From Chloroflexota bacterium (GTDB taxonomy: Bacteria; Chloroflexota; UBA6077; FW602-bin22; CADDYW01): a DNA stretch of 56,217 nucleotides. Under the pieces are notes generated by a model that searched no databases, was not told the origin of the DNA, and was given only the letters and a program-made list of their open reading frames with translations. Shown here in pieces: positions 43,914 through 52,553 of this stretch (position 1 is the stretch's first letter; every line of letters starts with the position of its first letter). A program made the position numbers and the translations under genes. The DNA lies in assembly GCA_021324795.1 (NCBI GenBank), contig JAJPIK010000101.1, positions 1-56,217 on the forward strand, in the 5' to 3' direction.

Positions 43914-45251
43914 TCAAGCATCGGGTTGGCGGTACACTTCGAGGTCGGCAAAGCGCGTTTGGGAGGGGAAGAAACGAACCGGAATCTGGCCAATCGGACC
44001 GTTGCGATGCTTGGCAATGATCACGTCGGCAATATTTTTCCGATCAGTGTTTGGATTGTAGAGTTCTTCGCGATGGATGAACATGACAATGTCCGCATCT
44101 TGCTCGATTGATCCCGACTCTCGTAAGTCCGACAGCACCGGTCGGTGGTCTTGGCGCGATTCGACAGCGCGGGAAAGCTGGGAAAGAGCGATGACGGGAA
44201 CATCCAGCTCACGGGCCAGCGCTTTCAAGCTGCGCGAGATCTCCGAGACTTCCTGGACGCGGTTTTCCAGGCCGCGGCCTTGCATGAGCTGGAGATAGTC
44301 GACTACGATCAGCTTGAGGTCATGCTCGGCTTTCAAGCGACGCGCCTTCATGCGGAGCTCGGTCGTCGAGATACCGGCCGAGTCGTCGATGTAGATTGGC
44401 GCGTCTGAGAGCACGCCAAACGCCTCGCTGATCCGGCGCCATTCGAACTCGTCGATGAATCCCGAGCGAATCCGTTGCGAGTCGACCGCGGCTTCCATGC
44501 ACAGCAGCCGCTGTACGAGTTGCTCGGTCGACATTTCCAGACTGAAGATCGCCGCAGGGGCCTGAAATCGGGTGGCAGCGTTGCGAACCAGGGACAGGGC
44601 GAAGCCGGTTTTCCCCACGCCCGGCCGCCCCGCGATGATCAGCAGGTCCGATGGGTGCAGCCCACCGGTCAATTGGTCAAGGTCATGAAAACCAGTTGGT
44701 ACGCCGACGACCTCACCCTTGTGCTGATGGAGGTATTCGATCGTGTCGAAATAATCGCGCAGGGCATCCCGGAGTGCGGTGAAGTCTTGTGATACCCGCC
44801 GCTGGGAAACCTGGAAGAGCGCCTGTTCGGCTCGATCAAGCGCATCGTCGACGTCAGAGGGGTTCTCATAGCCAATCGTCGCGATCTGGCTGGCTGCATC
44901 GATGAGCCGACGCATCAGCGCACAGCGTTCGACAATGTGCGCGTAATACTCAACATGTACCGCGGTCGGCACGTCGCTCGCCAGCTCGGTCAGATAGCTC
45001 ACGCCTCCCACCGCTTCCAATTGCCCGCGGCGGCGCAGTTCGTCCACCAACGTCACGAGATCACCTGGCTCGCGACGATCATAAAGATCGTTGCGAGCAG
45101 CATAGATTACCCGATGGCGTTCGCGGTAGAAGTCCTCCGGCTTGAGGAACGAGGCGATCTCGCCGATTGCCTCGCTGTCGATAAGCAGGGCACCGAGCAC
45201 GGCGCGCTCGGCCTCGATGTTGGCCGGAACTGTCCGTTCGGCAAGTGACAT
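43914..45251 (-). CDS. dnaB: Replicative DNA helicase
   Basis: A 445-residue DnaB hexameric helicase. The N-terminal domain begins PANIEAERAVLGALLIDSEA. The RecA-like motor has Walker A IAGRPGVGKTGFALSLV, the motif AAIFSLEMSTEQLVQRLLCM, Walker B LIVVDYLQLMQG, and VIALSQLSRAVESR. No intein or insertion is apparent. It is downstream of rplI, as in many bacteria, and upstream of dnaD- and dnaC-like genes. Confidence 0.97.
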   Translation of the reverse strand: MSLAERTVPANIEAERAVLGALLIDSEAIGEIASFLKPEDFYRERHRVIYAARNDLYDRREPGDLVTLVDELRRRGQLEAVGGVSYLTELASDVPTAVHVEYYAHIVERCALMRRLIDAASQIATIGYENPSDVDDALDRAEQALFQVSQRRVSQDFTALRDALRDYFDTIEYLHQHKGEVVGVPTGFHDLDQLTGGLHPSDLLIIAGRPGVGKTGFALSLVRNAATRFQAPAAIFSLEMSTEQLVQRLLCMEAAVDSQRIRSGFIDEFEWRRISEAFGVLSDAPIYIDDSAGISTTELRMKARRLKAEHDLKLIVVDYLQLMQGRGLENRVQEVSEISRSLKALARELDVPVIALSQLSRAVESRQDHRPVLSDLRESGSIEQDADIVMFIHREELYNPNTDRKNIADVIIAKHRNGPIGQIPVRFFPSQTRFADLEVYRQPDA

Positions 45252-45275
45252 GCGACTCCCTACCGTTTGCGAATG

Positions 45276-45728
45276 CTAGCTGGCTTCAGCTTCGACGACG
45301 ACCGTCACCGACGGAACGAGCTGGGGAGCGAGGCGAATCGGCACCTTGTACGAGCCAAGATGGCGAATTGGCTCTTCTAGCTCGACGTCACGTTTGTCGA
45401 TGGGATGGTTAACCTTTCGGCTCAGCTCCTCGGCAATGTCGCCGGCCGTGACCGACCCAAAGAGACGGTGCTGCTCGCCAACTTTCGCCTTGAATACGAG
45501 TTCGGTATTTTGCACCGTATTGGCGAGCTCTTCCAGCTCGGCCTGGACGCGCGCTTGCTTCCCCTGAGCCATGACTTTCGCTTGCTCAGCTTGCTTCACT
45601 GCCCCTTGAGACGCCGGAACGGCAAGACCACGGGGAATAAGGAAGTTACGAGCGTAGCCATTAGCGACGTCTTTGATCTCACCACTTCGTCCCACGTTCG
45701 GGACGTCTTTCGTCAGCAAAATTTTCAA
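45276..45728 (-). CDS. rplI: Ribosomal protein L9
   Basis: A 150-residue L9. It starts at TTG 45728 (MKILLTKDVPNVGRSGEIKD) with GAGGAG six bases upstream; the frame extends 11 codons further but without family similarity. GYARNFLIPRGLAVPAS and a long helix followed by the C-terminal rRNA-binding domain (FGSVTAGDIAEELSRKVNHP) are typical. It is first in the rplI-dnaB-dnaD-dnaC set. Confidence 0.96.
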   Translation of the reverse strand: MKILLTKDVPNVGRSGEIKDVANGYARNFLIPRGLAVPASQGAVKQAEQAKVMAQGKQARVQAELEELANTVQNTELVFKAKVGEQHRLFGSVTAGDIAEELSRKVNHPIDKRDVELEEPIRHLGSYKVPIRLAPQLVPSVTVVVEAEAS

Positions 45729-45953
45729 AGGATGCTCCTCCAATAACGTGCCAGCGCTCACCAGTATATCGGAACGTGTACGCTCCGACTACACGCCGGC
45801 AACCTTGAGTCCAATCGCACTTCGATTCTAAGCCCCTGACTAGCTGCTGTCTACCGAACGACCAAGCCAAGCCGGAAATATCATCACGTCATCGGACGCG
45901 GTATACTGGTGTTACGACGTGAATCCAAGACATCCTTGGCGCGGCCGACGACG

Positions 45954-47144
45954 GTGAACGGCAAACAGCACAGCTACTATTATGAGGTCCTCGACGCCCT
46001 GACCGGTCCCGGCTGCGGCGTGTGCGCACTTGTCACGCGCGCCCGCATACGCTACCTGGACGGACTCGCCTACGAGAGTGTCAACGACATCGCGATCCGC
46101 GAAAAGCTTCGAAAAGCGCTTGGCCTCTGCAACCGCCACGCCTGGTTTTTTCTCAACGACGTCCGTGAGCCGCTCGGCACGGCGATTATCTATCGTGATA
46201 TCTTACGCACCCTCTATCGTGCGACCGCGAATGGCAACGCGCCCCGAGCGATTGTGTCCGTCGGTCCTTGCCTGGCGTGCACCATCGAGCGGGTCGTGGC
46301 CGACAACGCACTTTTTACGATCGTCGACTCGCTCGACTCCATCGAACTCATCGAAGCACTGCAACAGTCCATTGGGCTTTGTGCCCCGCATCTCGTTCGC
46401 GCCTGTCAGCTTGCCCCGCCTCGCACTGGCCAGCGGCTGCTCGAAATCGTCCAACAAAGCTGGACACGCCGAATGGTCACTCTACATGCTTCGCTCGCCA
46501 TGCTGGCGACCGGAGCGCCGGGAACATTCCCGAAGGATCAGCCAACGGTGCCCATGATAGAATCGACAACGAAGATCGGGCTGCCCGCGACAGATGATCC
46601 CTACACCTGTCCAGTCTGTGCTTACGTCAACGTCAATCTCTTGAACGTTGATCCGAGCCACCTTACTGACAAACCTTCCGGCCTCTGTAACGTCCACGCT
46701 TGGGCACTACCCACCGACGGTTTCACCTCACTTCTTCAGCAAACCCATCAAATCTATCTCAATCAGGCACGATTGCTCGTCAACCGCCCTGATCGGGGGA
46801 CTATCGTCGAGAAAGCGCGTTTATTCTGGCGAACCCGTCATCCCCCCTTACTGGTTAGGGCACCAGTGGCTTGTGTCGTCTGCGCCCGACAGGCGGCCAT
46901 CGAAGCTCAATGCGGTCAGGAAGATCACCAGCTGCTCTGCCTCCCCCACTTGCGCCAGGCAGTTGCCGCGGCCAATGCAAACGTACTTCCGCGTATCCGA
47001 CCGAGCTGGCTAAGTCTATCCGAGCTGCTGGGCGAATATATTCGGAAAGAAGATTATCGTTTCCGGCACGAGCCACGCGGTAGTGAGCGCGATAGCCCCC
47101 GCTGGGCAACCGCTCTGGTCGCCGGAGCACCGGGCTTGGCTTAG
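45954..47144 (+). CDS. Cys/His-repeat protein resembling DUF6062
   Basis: A protein of about 396 residues built from four modules, each with CxxC followed about 60-100 residues later by LCxxH: CGVCALV/LGLCNRHAW, CLACTIE/IGLCAPHLV, CPVCAYV/SGLCNVHAW, CVVCARQ/LLCLPHLRQ. Each module could bind one metal ion. YYYEVLDALTGPGCGVCAL and YESVNDIAIREKLRKALGLC recall DUF6062, whose function is unknown. Start: GTG 45954 fits homology better than GTG 45909; a TATACT at 45902-45907 could be the -10 box. It is divergent from rplI. Confidence 0.8.
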   Translation: MNGKQHSYYYEVLDALTGPGCGVCALVTRARIRYLDGLAYESVNDIAIREKLRKALGLCNRHAWFFLNDVREPLGTAIIYRDILRTLYRATANGNAPRAIVSVGPCLACTIERVVADNALFTIVDSLDSIELIEALQQSIGLCAPHLVRACQLAPPRTGQRLLEIVQQSWTRRMVTLHASLAMLATGAPGTFPKDQPTVPMIESTTKIGLPATDDPYTCPVCAYVNVNLLNVDPSHLTDKPSGLCNVHAWALPTDGFTSLLQQTHQIYLNQARLLVNRPDRGTIVEKARLFWRTRHPPLLVRAPVACVVCARQAAIEAQCGQEDHQLLCLPHLRQAVAAANANVLPRIRPSWLSLSELLGEYIRKEDYRFRHEPRGSERDSPRWATALVAGAPGLA

Positions 47145-47783
47145 AAGGTCCAGCTAGCGGACACCGACGATGGGAGTGGCGCACCTACATGACAGTTGAT
47201 CCTCAAGACAGGCAAGTTGCCGGAGGAAACAACCTACGATCAGGGAAGCCTCCGCGTACGCCCTTACCGCCTGACGCAATGCTCTGCTCAGTTTGCTCCA
47301 CTGTTTGGACTGGGCCAACATTGCCACCGCCCTTCGCCACTAGTGCGCCGAGATCCAGCACGCCCTCCACCTTATCAGTACTCTACTCTCCCATATCTGA
47401 CTTTGGCATGATCCTAACGAGCGCACGAGCGCTGGTGCCTATTGACTCCGCGTGCCACTTCCCGTAAACTCCGGGCACTTTTGTGGCTAGCACCAGTCCC
47501 GAATTCTGCTGACTCCGACCAGCGAAACGCAGGAATTCTTACCGTAGCATCGGGTGACTGCAGTGATGGCACGTCCTGTGCATAGGACAGGCTAACGAGA
47601 ACACTTGGGAGTGTTCTGCCATCTGGTAGTATCCCTGCCACCGGTAGATTGTGACAAACGACCGCAGCGGCTAGAAATACGGCCGAAATTCTGCAAAGTG
47701 CTATTCAGTGCAGCCATACTTCTAGACGCTCGTCAGCATCTGCCTGGAAGCAATATCTATGAGCAAGCGGTGAGGTAATATAG
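47145..47783. other. Gene-poor stretch, 639 bases
   Basis: No frame here looks like a conserved gene. Short open frames exist on both strands but show low-complexity composition and no recognisable motif. One small inverted repeat (GTCCTGTGCATAGGAC near 47573) is present. No tRNA, U-tailed terminator or clear promoter was found. It may be decayed accessory sequence, since it borders the recombinase region. Confidence 0.5.
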
Positions 47784-48071
47784 GTGGGTCTACAAGCGAT
47801 CGCATTCTTTCTAGCATTTGCGCTGCCAGTCTCGATGGTGGATCGGATCAGTTCCAGCGATTTCAAAGCGTCGACAAAATGGACACTCGCCGTGATCGCA
47901 GTGTGCCTTGGTGCCCTTCCCCTCCTTCTAGTGAATTACACGGGCGCTTTCCTCCAGTTCATCCAGATCATCCGCCTCTCATATCTGGCATTTGCGATCG
48001 TCATCGTCGCCGTCATCGGTCACTCCGGATCGGTCGCGTGTAAACAGACCGAGGAACAAGTCAAAGATTGA
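47784..48071 (+). CDS. Small hydrophobic protein, unknown function
   Basis: A 95-residue protein starting at GTG with GAGGTAATATAG upstream. It has three hydrophobic segments: LQAIAFFLAFALPVSMV, WTLAVIAVCLGALPLLLV and LSYLAFAIVIVAVIGH. It ends in a polar tail. No family recognised; it could be a small integral membrane protein. A perfect hairpin follows its stop. Confidence 0.5.
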   Translation: MGLQAIAFFLAFALPVSMVDRISSSDFKASTKWTLAVIAVCLGALPLLLVNYTGAFLQFIQIIRLSYLAFAIVIVAVIGHSGSVACKQTEEQVKD

Positions 48072-48086
48072 AGCATCGCTAAAGTG

Positions 48087-48119
48087 CGGAGGGCAAATTA
48101 CTGCGCAATTTGCCCTCCG
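48087..48119 (+). terminator. 13-bp perfect hairpin
   Basis: CGGAGGGCAAATT (48087-48099) pairs with AATTTGCCCTCCG (48107-48119) over a 7-nt loop. It sits between the small membrane protein gene and the recombinase promoter. No U-tract follows; it probably isolates the two units. Confidence 0.6.
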
Positions 48120-48131
48120 AGTGGGAAAAAG

Positions 48132-48160
48132 TTGACAATTGAATGCACGATAAATATATT
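48132..48160 (+). promoter_or_regulatory. Strong promoter of the recombinase gene
   Basis: A perfect -35 TTGACA (48132-48137) and -10 TATATT (48155-48160) are 17 bases apart, in a notably AT-rich stretch. Predicted initiation is about 20 bases before the ATG at 48186, which has AGAGGGG as ribosome-binding site. Confidence 0.8.
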
Positions 48161-48185
48161 TATATTGCATTAAGAGGGGTAGTCC

Positions 48186-49055
48186 ATGGTAACAGTGCCA
48201 AGCGCTCTCGAACCCGTGGGGCCGCGTCCCGCTGACGCCGATCTCATCGAATTGTGGCTGCGCGACCGTAGTCCCCACACGCAATCAGCCTACCGACGCG
48301 ACGTGATGAAATTCCTCGACCACGTCGGTAAAGTCTTAGCCGAGGTGAGCGTGGCGGACCTGCAAAGCTACGCGGAAGCCTTATCGCACCTAGCCGAGGC
48401 AAGTCGGGCTCGTATGCTCAGCGCGATCAGATCGCTCCTGGCGTTCGGCCACCAGCTTGGGGCACTCCCAGCCGACGTTGGGTGGCCGTTGAAGCTACCG
48501 ACAGTGCCCGATAACCTGGCGAACCGGATTCTCTCCGAAGCCGACGTTCAACAGATCATCACGAAGGAACCCAATCCCCGTAATCGAACTCTTGTTCGAT
48601 TACTCTACGGTGCTGGTCTACGGGTATCCGAGGTGTGTAATCTCGAGTGGCGCGATCTCGCTGCTGATGGCGACGCTGGCCAGATCACGATTCGCGGCTC
48701 CACGACCGCACGAGTGGTCCAGCTCACACGCGCTACCTGGGATGAGCTTCTTTTCCTGCGGGATCGAGCGTTCGCTAGCTCGAATGGCAGCGGACCAGTG
48801 TTCCGATCCCAGAAAGGAGGACGCCTTCACGCATCCACGGTGTGGCGGATCGTCCGCGCTGCTGCCAAGCGAGCGGGCGTGGATCTGCCCGTATCACCGT
48901 ATTGGCTGCGCCATGCGCACGCGGCTCATGCGCTCGATCGCGGCGCGCCACTCCACGTGGTGCAGGCGACACTGGGCCATCGATCGGTGGTCTCGACCGA
49001 TCGCTACGTCCGGTCGCGGCCAGCGGCAAGTAGCGGGCGGTACTTACAGGTGTGA
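48186..49055 (+). CDS. Tyrosine recombinase (XerC/D-like)
   Basis: A 289-residue integrase-family protein. The N-terminal SAM-like core-binding domain (WLRDRSPHTQSAYRRDVMKF) precedes the catalytic domain with Arg I in YGAGLRVSEVCNLEW, Arg II in SPYWLRHAHAAHAL, GH in ATLGHRSVVSTD, and the nucleophile in TDRYVRSRP. The usual His of HxxR is Tyr here (YWLR). Whether it serves dimer resolution or an element is unclear: no transposase or phage genes adjoin. A 14-bp palindrome lies 98 bases downstream. Confidence 0.88.
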   Translation: MVTVPSALEPVGPRPADADLIELWLRDRSPHTQSAYRRDVMKFLDHVGKVLAEVSVADLQSYAEALSHLAEASRARMLSAIRSLLAFGHQLGALPADVGWPLKLPTVPDNLANRILSEADVQQIITKEPNPRNRTLVRLLYGAGLRVSEVCNLEWRDLAADGDAGQITIRGSTTARVVQLTRATWDELLFLRDRAFASSNGSGPVFRSQKGGRLHASTVWRIVRAAAKRAGVDLPVSPYWLRHAHAAHALDRGAPLHVVQATLGHRSVVSTDRYVRSRPAASSGRYLQV

Positions 49056-49357
49056 GAGGCACTGCAAGGTACGGTTCAAATTATGCGTCGCCAGCCGCCA
49101 GTCGATGGATGCAGCCGCGACGGCCGATCACAGTTGCAGGTACACCCTTGTGACCAGCTAGCTGGTGGACACCAATCAACGAAGGAGGTGACCGGGGAAC
49201 CCATTAAGAGAGGACTCTTTCGATAAGCTGTCTGCTGGCCATCGCGTGCCTCGTCGTTCGAGGCCCCATCCAGGCTAGGCTGCGAGCGACACGCTTGAGT
49301 CGAGCAGACGAGGAAACCTGTGATATATCATTGCTCATTCACACAAGGGGGCCAACG
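49056..49357. other. Non-coding stretch after the recombinase
   Basis: 302 bases with no supported gene. It contains a perfect 14-bp palindrome, ACCAGCTAGCTGGT (49153-49166), and an isolated AAGGAGGTGA (about 49182-49191) that resembles a ribosome-binding site but leads into no long frame. No tRNA was found. Confidence 0.45.
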
Positions 49358-49807
49358 ATGACGTGGGCTGAACGTGTTGGAGACCTCGCGACCCGATTAG
49401 TCATGGTTATCCTGATGGCACTGCGCATCATCACTGAGCTCGTCCGCCTGTTCTTCGTGATGCTTGATAGCTTCGTGATGGATCTCGGGGGGCGGAGCGA
49501 GCGGGGCTTGAGCGGCTTGGATGCCGCGAGCCGAACTTGGGTCAGACTGCCCGGTATGGTCCTGCTTGGTATTGCGTTCGTCATTCTCCAATTCATCGCA
49601 ATCTTCACGGTCTTTTTCCGTCAGGCGTCGACAAAGATCAATGACTTTGTGATTGGTTTGGCAGAAGGCGAAGCGCGAATCACTGGCCTGCCAGAGGCCA
49701 CACCACTGACCGCAGGTGCTGGCATCACCGCCACGCCGGCGCCACAGATCACCGGCGGTGCCGATAGCGGAACGTCACCACCAACTCCACCGGCGACTCT
49801 CGGCTAA
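49358..49807 (+). CDS. Two-helix membrane protein, unknown function
   Basis: A 149-residue protein. ATG 49358 is chosen with AAGGGGGCC upstream; the frame extends further 5' without a good start. Hydrophobic segments are at about residues 11-37 (LVMVILMALRIITELVRLFF) and 67-90 (MVLLGIAFVILQFIAIFTVF). The C-terminal 45 residues are Thr/Pro/Ala/Gly-rich and probably unstructured. No family recognised. A bidirectional terminator follows. Confidence 0.6.
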   Translation: MTWAERVGDLATRLVMVILMALRIITELVRLFFVMLDSFVMDLGGRSERGLSGLDAASRTWVRLPGMVLLGIAFVILQFIAIFTVFFRQASTKINDFVIGLAEGEARITGLPEATPLTAGAGITATPAPQITGGADSGTSPPTPPATLG

Positions 49808-49825
49808 CCGGCCACCGGCCCGAAA

Positions 49826-49872
49826 GGGAAATGGGGAAAAAGCCGCACTATGCGGCTTTTTCCCCATTTCCC
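49826..49872. terminator. Perfect 22-bp bidirectional terminator
   Basis: Bases 49826-49847 are exactly complementary to 49851-49872 with a 3-nt loop. The core AAAAAGCCGCA/TGCGGCTTTTT is a GC stem with A- and T-runs on either side, which would terminate in both directions. It separates the membrane protein gene from the next small gene. Confidence 0.85.
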
Positions 49873-49946
49873 CGCTTGGATTCTTCTAACTTTTCTTAAC
49901 TTTTAATGGGATGGTTCCTTTTCACGGGAGCGGAGGGTAAAAGGCG

Positions 49947-50336
49947 ATGAGTTGGGCGCTGCTCCACCACGCGATGATACCACCCAGTGTCGAGGTGCTG
50001 GTCGCAGCACTGCGCCGGGAAGTCGAGCGCCTAGGCCTGCAAACCTTGTTGATCGGCAGCGGATTCTGGGTTGAAGCCGCTCGATGTGCCGAGCGATTCG
50101 TGGCCGATCTCGCCATTGCCTTCGAAGAGCGAGGCATGTATACCTCCGTATCCACCGAGGGACATAAGGCTTACCACATCATCGCCGTGATCTTTAGCCG
50201 GTTGGGTTATGCCGCCAGGCGATGCGAACCCCCGCTGGCAACCTGGCGGGGCCAGGCTGCCAGATTGGATCAAGAGCTTCTCGCCCGTCGCCACGCAGGC
50301 TCTCGCCGAGCAAAGTCGGTAACCACGGAGTGCTGA
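49947..50336 (+). CDS. Small soluble protein, unknown function
   Basis: A 129-residue protein with GGAGGGTAAAAGG before the ATG. The central part (LLIGSGFWVEAARCAERFVA then DLAIAFEERGMYTSVSTEGH) looks like an alpha/beta fold. The C-terminus is basic (ARRHAGSRRAKSV). No known domain was recognised. It lies upstream of the ABC exporter, separated by 168 bases. Confidence 0.5.
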   Translation: MSWALLHHAMIPPSVEVLVAALRREVERLGLQTLLIGSGFWVEAARCAERFVADLAIAFEERGMYTSVSTEGHKAYHIIAVIFSRLGYAARRCEPPLATWRGQAARLDQELLARRHAGSRRAKSVTTEC

Positions 50337-50465
50337 AAGACCAATCGATCGTTAGCCGGACAACGGTGAAGACGGAGCCCTAGTCCGGCTCGCTCCAGAC
50401 TATACCCGACCTCCATGCACCGTGGCTATCTCCTTGACAATTTGAAACCTGGATCAGACAGGACC

Positions 50466-50474
50466 TGCTATGAT
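50466..50474 (+). promoter_or_regulatory. Possible extended -10 promoter upstream of the ABC exporter
   Basis: TGCTATGAT contains the TGn-TATGAT extended -10 pattern. A TTGACA at 50434-50439 is 29 bases away, too far to pair with it. It lies 30 bases before the exporter ATG. Weak evidence. Confidence 0.35.
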
Positions 50475-50504
50475 TACTTGGAGAGCAAGTAAGGTCGTGA
50501 GCGT

Positions 50505-52553
50505 ATGTTTTACAGTGGCGGCGGTTACGGCTGGCGAATGCTGCACCGCGGCGAGGAGCAAAAGGAATTCAAGCTAACCCGTTCGCTCCTTCGTCGAGTG
50601 GCAGCCTATGCCCGGCCATATCGTTACCGCATCGCTATCATGCTTGTCACGTTACTTATTGGCTCTGGCCTAGGGCTGATTCCGCCTTTGCTCTACCGCG
50701 ACCTGATCGACAACGCCTTACCGCACCGCGATTATGTCCGTCTCGACCTGTTGGCAGTCGGGATGATCGCCATACCGGTGGTGAACGGCTTGGTCGGCGT
50801 GCTTCGCAACTACCTGAGCTCGGCTATTGGCGAAGGGATCATTTGCGATCTGCGGCGCAGCCTGTACGAGCACATGCAGCGCATGTCGCTCCGCTTCTTC
50901 ACCGCGACGAAGACCGGCGAACTGATGTCTCGGCTCAATAACGACGTCGTTGGCGCTCAACAGGCGGTAACCTCCACCATCACCAACATTCTTTCTAACG
51001 CGATTAGCCTGGTGGCCACACTGGCAATCATGGTTGCCCTCGAGTGGCGCCTCACTCTCCTGGCTGTCATCATCTTACCCCTCTTCATCTTTCCCGCTCG
51101 GGGTGTCGCGAACGTGCTGCGGGAGATCGCCCGTGAGCAGCTCGACCGCAATGCCCAGATGAACGCCCTGATGAACGAAACGCTAAACGTGAGCGGCGCG
51201 CTCCTCGTCAAGCTATTTGGGCGAGCGCCGCTCGAGACCGCACGTTTTGCCCAGCGTGCCACCGCGGTCCGCGATGTCGGCATTCGCCAGTCGCTGGTCG
51301 GGCGCTGGTTCTTCTTCAGCTTGAGCCTGGTCGGCGCCGTGGGTACAGCGCTTGTCTTTTGGGTCGGTGGTGAGTTCGTCCTCAGCGGCCAGTTTACGAT
51401 TGGGACGATCGTCGCCTTCGCATCCTATCTGGGTCAGCTCTACGGACCGATCACTGCCCTGACCAACGCTCGCGTTGACTTTGCGACCTCGATGGTCAGC
51501 TTCGAGCGGGTTTTCGAAGTCCTCGACCTGCCAGTCGAGATTGCCGACCTGCCCGACGCGATTGCGCTGACGAACGTCGAAGGGCGGGTAGCTTTCGACG
51601 ACGTCTCCTTCAGCTACAATCCCGACGCGACGCCGGATCGCCCAATCGCATCGCTGACTCCAGTAGAGCGCCGTCACAAGCGGATTGAAGAACAGCCGTT
51701 ATCGGCCGGTGATCGGGATGAGCTAACCGCCAAGCCCGCTCCGATTATTGCGCGCCACCAGGCGCGTCCGCTGGCAATTGAGCACGTCAGTTTCGAGATC
51801 CAGCCAGGCCAGCTCGCTGCACTCGTCGGACCGAGTGGCGCCGGCAAGACGACGATTACCTATCTCCTGCCACGGCTGTACGATCCAACCAAGGGGCGGA
51901 TCCTGATCGACGGCCACGATATTCGCTCGGTTACCCTGCAATCACTGAGCGAACAGATCGGCATGGTCACCCAGGAAACCTATCTCTTCCACGACACGAT
52001 CCGAGAGAATCTCCTCTATGCCCGTCCGGGCGCGAGCTTCGAAGACATCGTGGCAGCCTGCCAGGCCGCGAACATCCACGACTTCATTAGCGAGCTTCCG
52101 CACGGCTACGAGACGATCGTCGGGGAGCGGGGCTATCGCCTCTCCGGAGGCGAGAAGCAGCGGGTCGCGATCGCTCGTGTCATTCTGAAGAATCCGAAGA
52201 TTCTCGTCCTCGACGAGGCTACCTCGCACCTGGACTCCCATTCTGAAGCGCTGATCCAAGCCGCCTTGGTTCGGGTCATGAAAGGCCGAACGAGCCTGGT
52301 GATCGCCCATCGCCTGAGCACCATCCTCGCCGCCGATGTCATCCTCGTCCTCGACCGAGGTCGCTTGGTCGAGCACGGCACCCATACCGAGCTCCTGGCC
52401 CATGACGGCCTCTACGCTTCGCTCTACCACACTCAGTTCAACTCACCAGCCGCCCGAAATGGCCTTCGGGCCGGTGCAAACGGACTCGTGGAAGAGGAAA
52501 ACGGAGCCACGGAGGGTAGCAAAGAAGCGAGCGAAGAGCTTCTACCCTCTTAA
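50505..52553 (+). CDS. ABC exporter half-transporter (MsbA/LmrA-like)
   Basis: A 682-residue type IV-fold ABC exporter with six membrane helices (about residues 40-320) and a C-terminal ATPase. Walker A VGPSGAGKTT (441-450), Q-loop GMVTQETYLF, signature LSGGEKQR (546-553), Walker B ILVLDEA (566-572) and H-loop IAHR (600-603) are intact. About 47 extra residues (375-421), mostly charged, interrupt the ATPase N-terminal strand region between VSFSYNPDAT and LAIEHVSFEI. Substrate unknown. Its 3' end overlaps the convergent ALS gene by four bases. Confidence 0.93.
   Translation: MFYSGGGYGWRMLHRGEEQKEFKLTRSLLRRVAAYARPYRYRIAIMLVTLLIGSGLGLIPPLLYRDLIDNALPHRDYVRLDLLAVGMIAIPVVNGLVGVLRNYLSSAIGEGIICDLRRSLYEHMQRMSLRFFTATKTGELMSRLNNDVVGAQQAVTSTITNILSNAISLVATLAIMVALEWRLTLLAVIILPLFIFPARGVANVLREIAREQLDRNAQMNALMNETLNVSGALLVKLFGRAPLETARFAQRATAVRDVGIRQSLVGRWFFFSLSLVGAVGTALVFWVGGEFVLSGQFTIGTIVAFASYLGQLYGPITALTNARVDFATSMVSFERVFEVLDLPVEIADLPDAIALTNVEGRVAFDDVSFSYNPDATPDRPIASLTPVERRHKRIEEQPLSAGDRDELTAKPAPIIARHQARPLAIEHVSFEIQPGQLAALVGPSGAGKTTITYLLPRLYDPTKGRILIDGHDIRSVTLQSLSEQIGMVTQETYLFHDTIRENLLYARPGASFEDIVAACQAANIHDFISELPHGYETIVGERGYRLSGGEKQRVAIARVILKNPKILVLDEATSHLDSHSEALIQAALVRVMKGRTSLVIAHRLSTILAADVILVLDRGRLVEHGTHTELLAHDGLYASLYHTQFNSPAARNGLRAGANGLVEEENGATEGSKEASEELLPS

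Noticed and set aside
47189..47467. Possible 92-residue gene in the 47 kb gap
   Set aside because: Ser/Pro/Thr-rich low-complexity product, no clear ribosome-binding site, no motif.
49066..49110. tRNA-like GGTTCAAATT
   Set aside because: The T-arm consensus and the rest of a cloverleaf cannot be formed around it.
48186..49357. Integrated mobile element around the recombinase
   Set aside because: No transposase, phage or plasmid genes, no tRNA attachment target and no flanking direct repeats were seen; the neighbours are small unknown genes.
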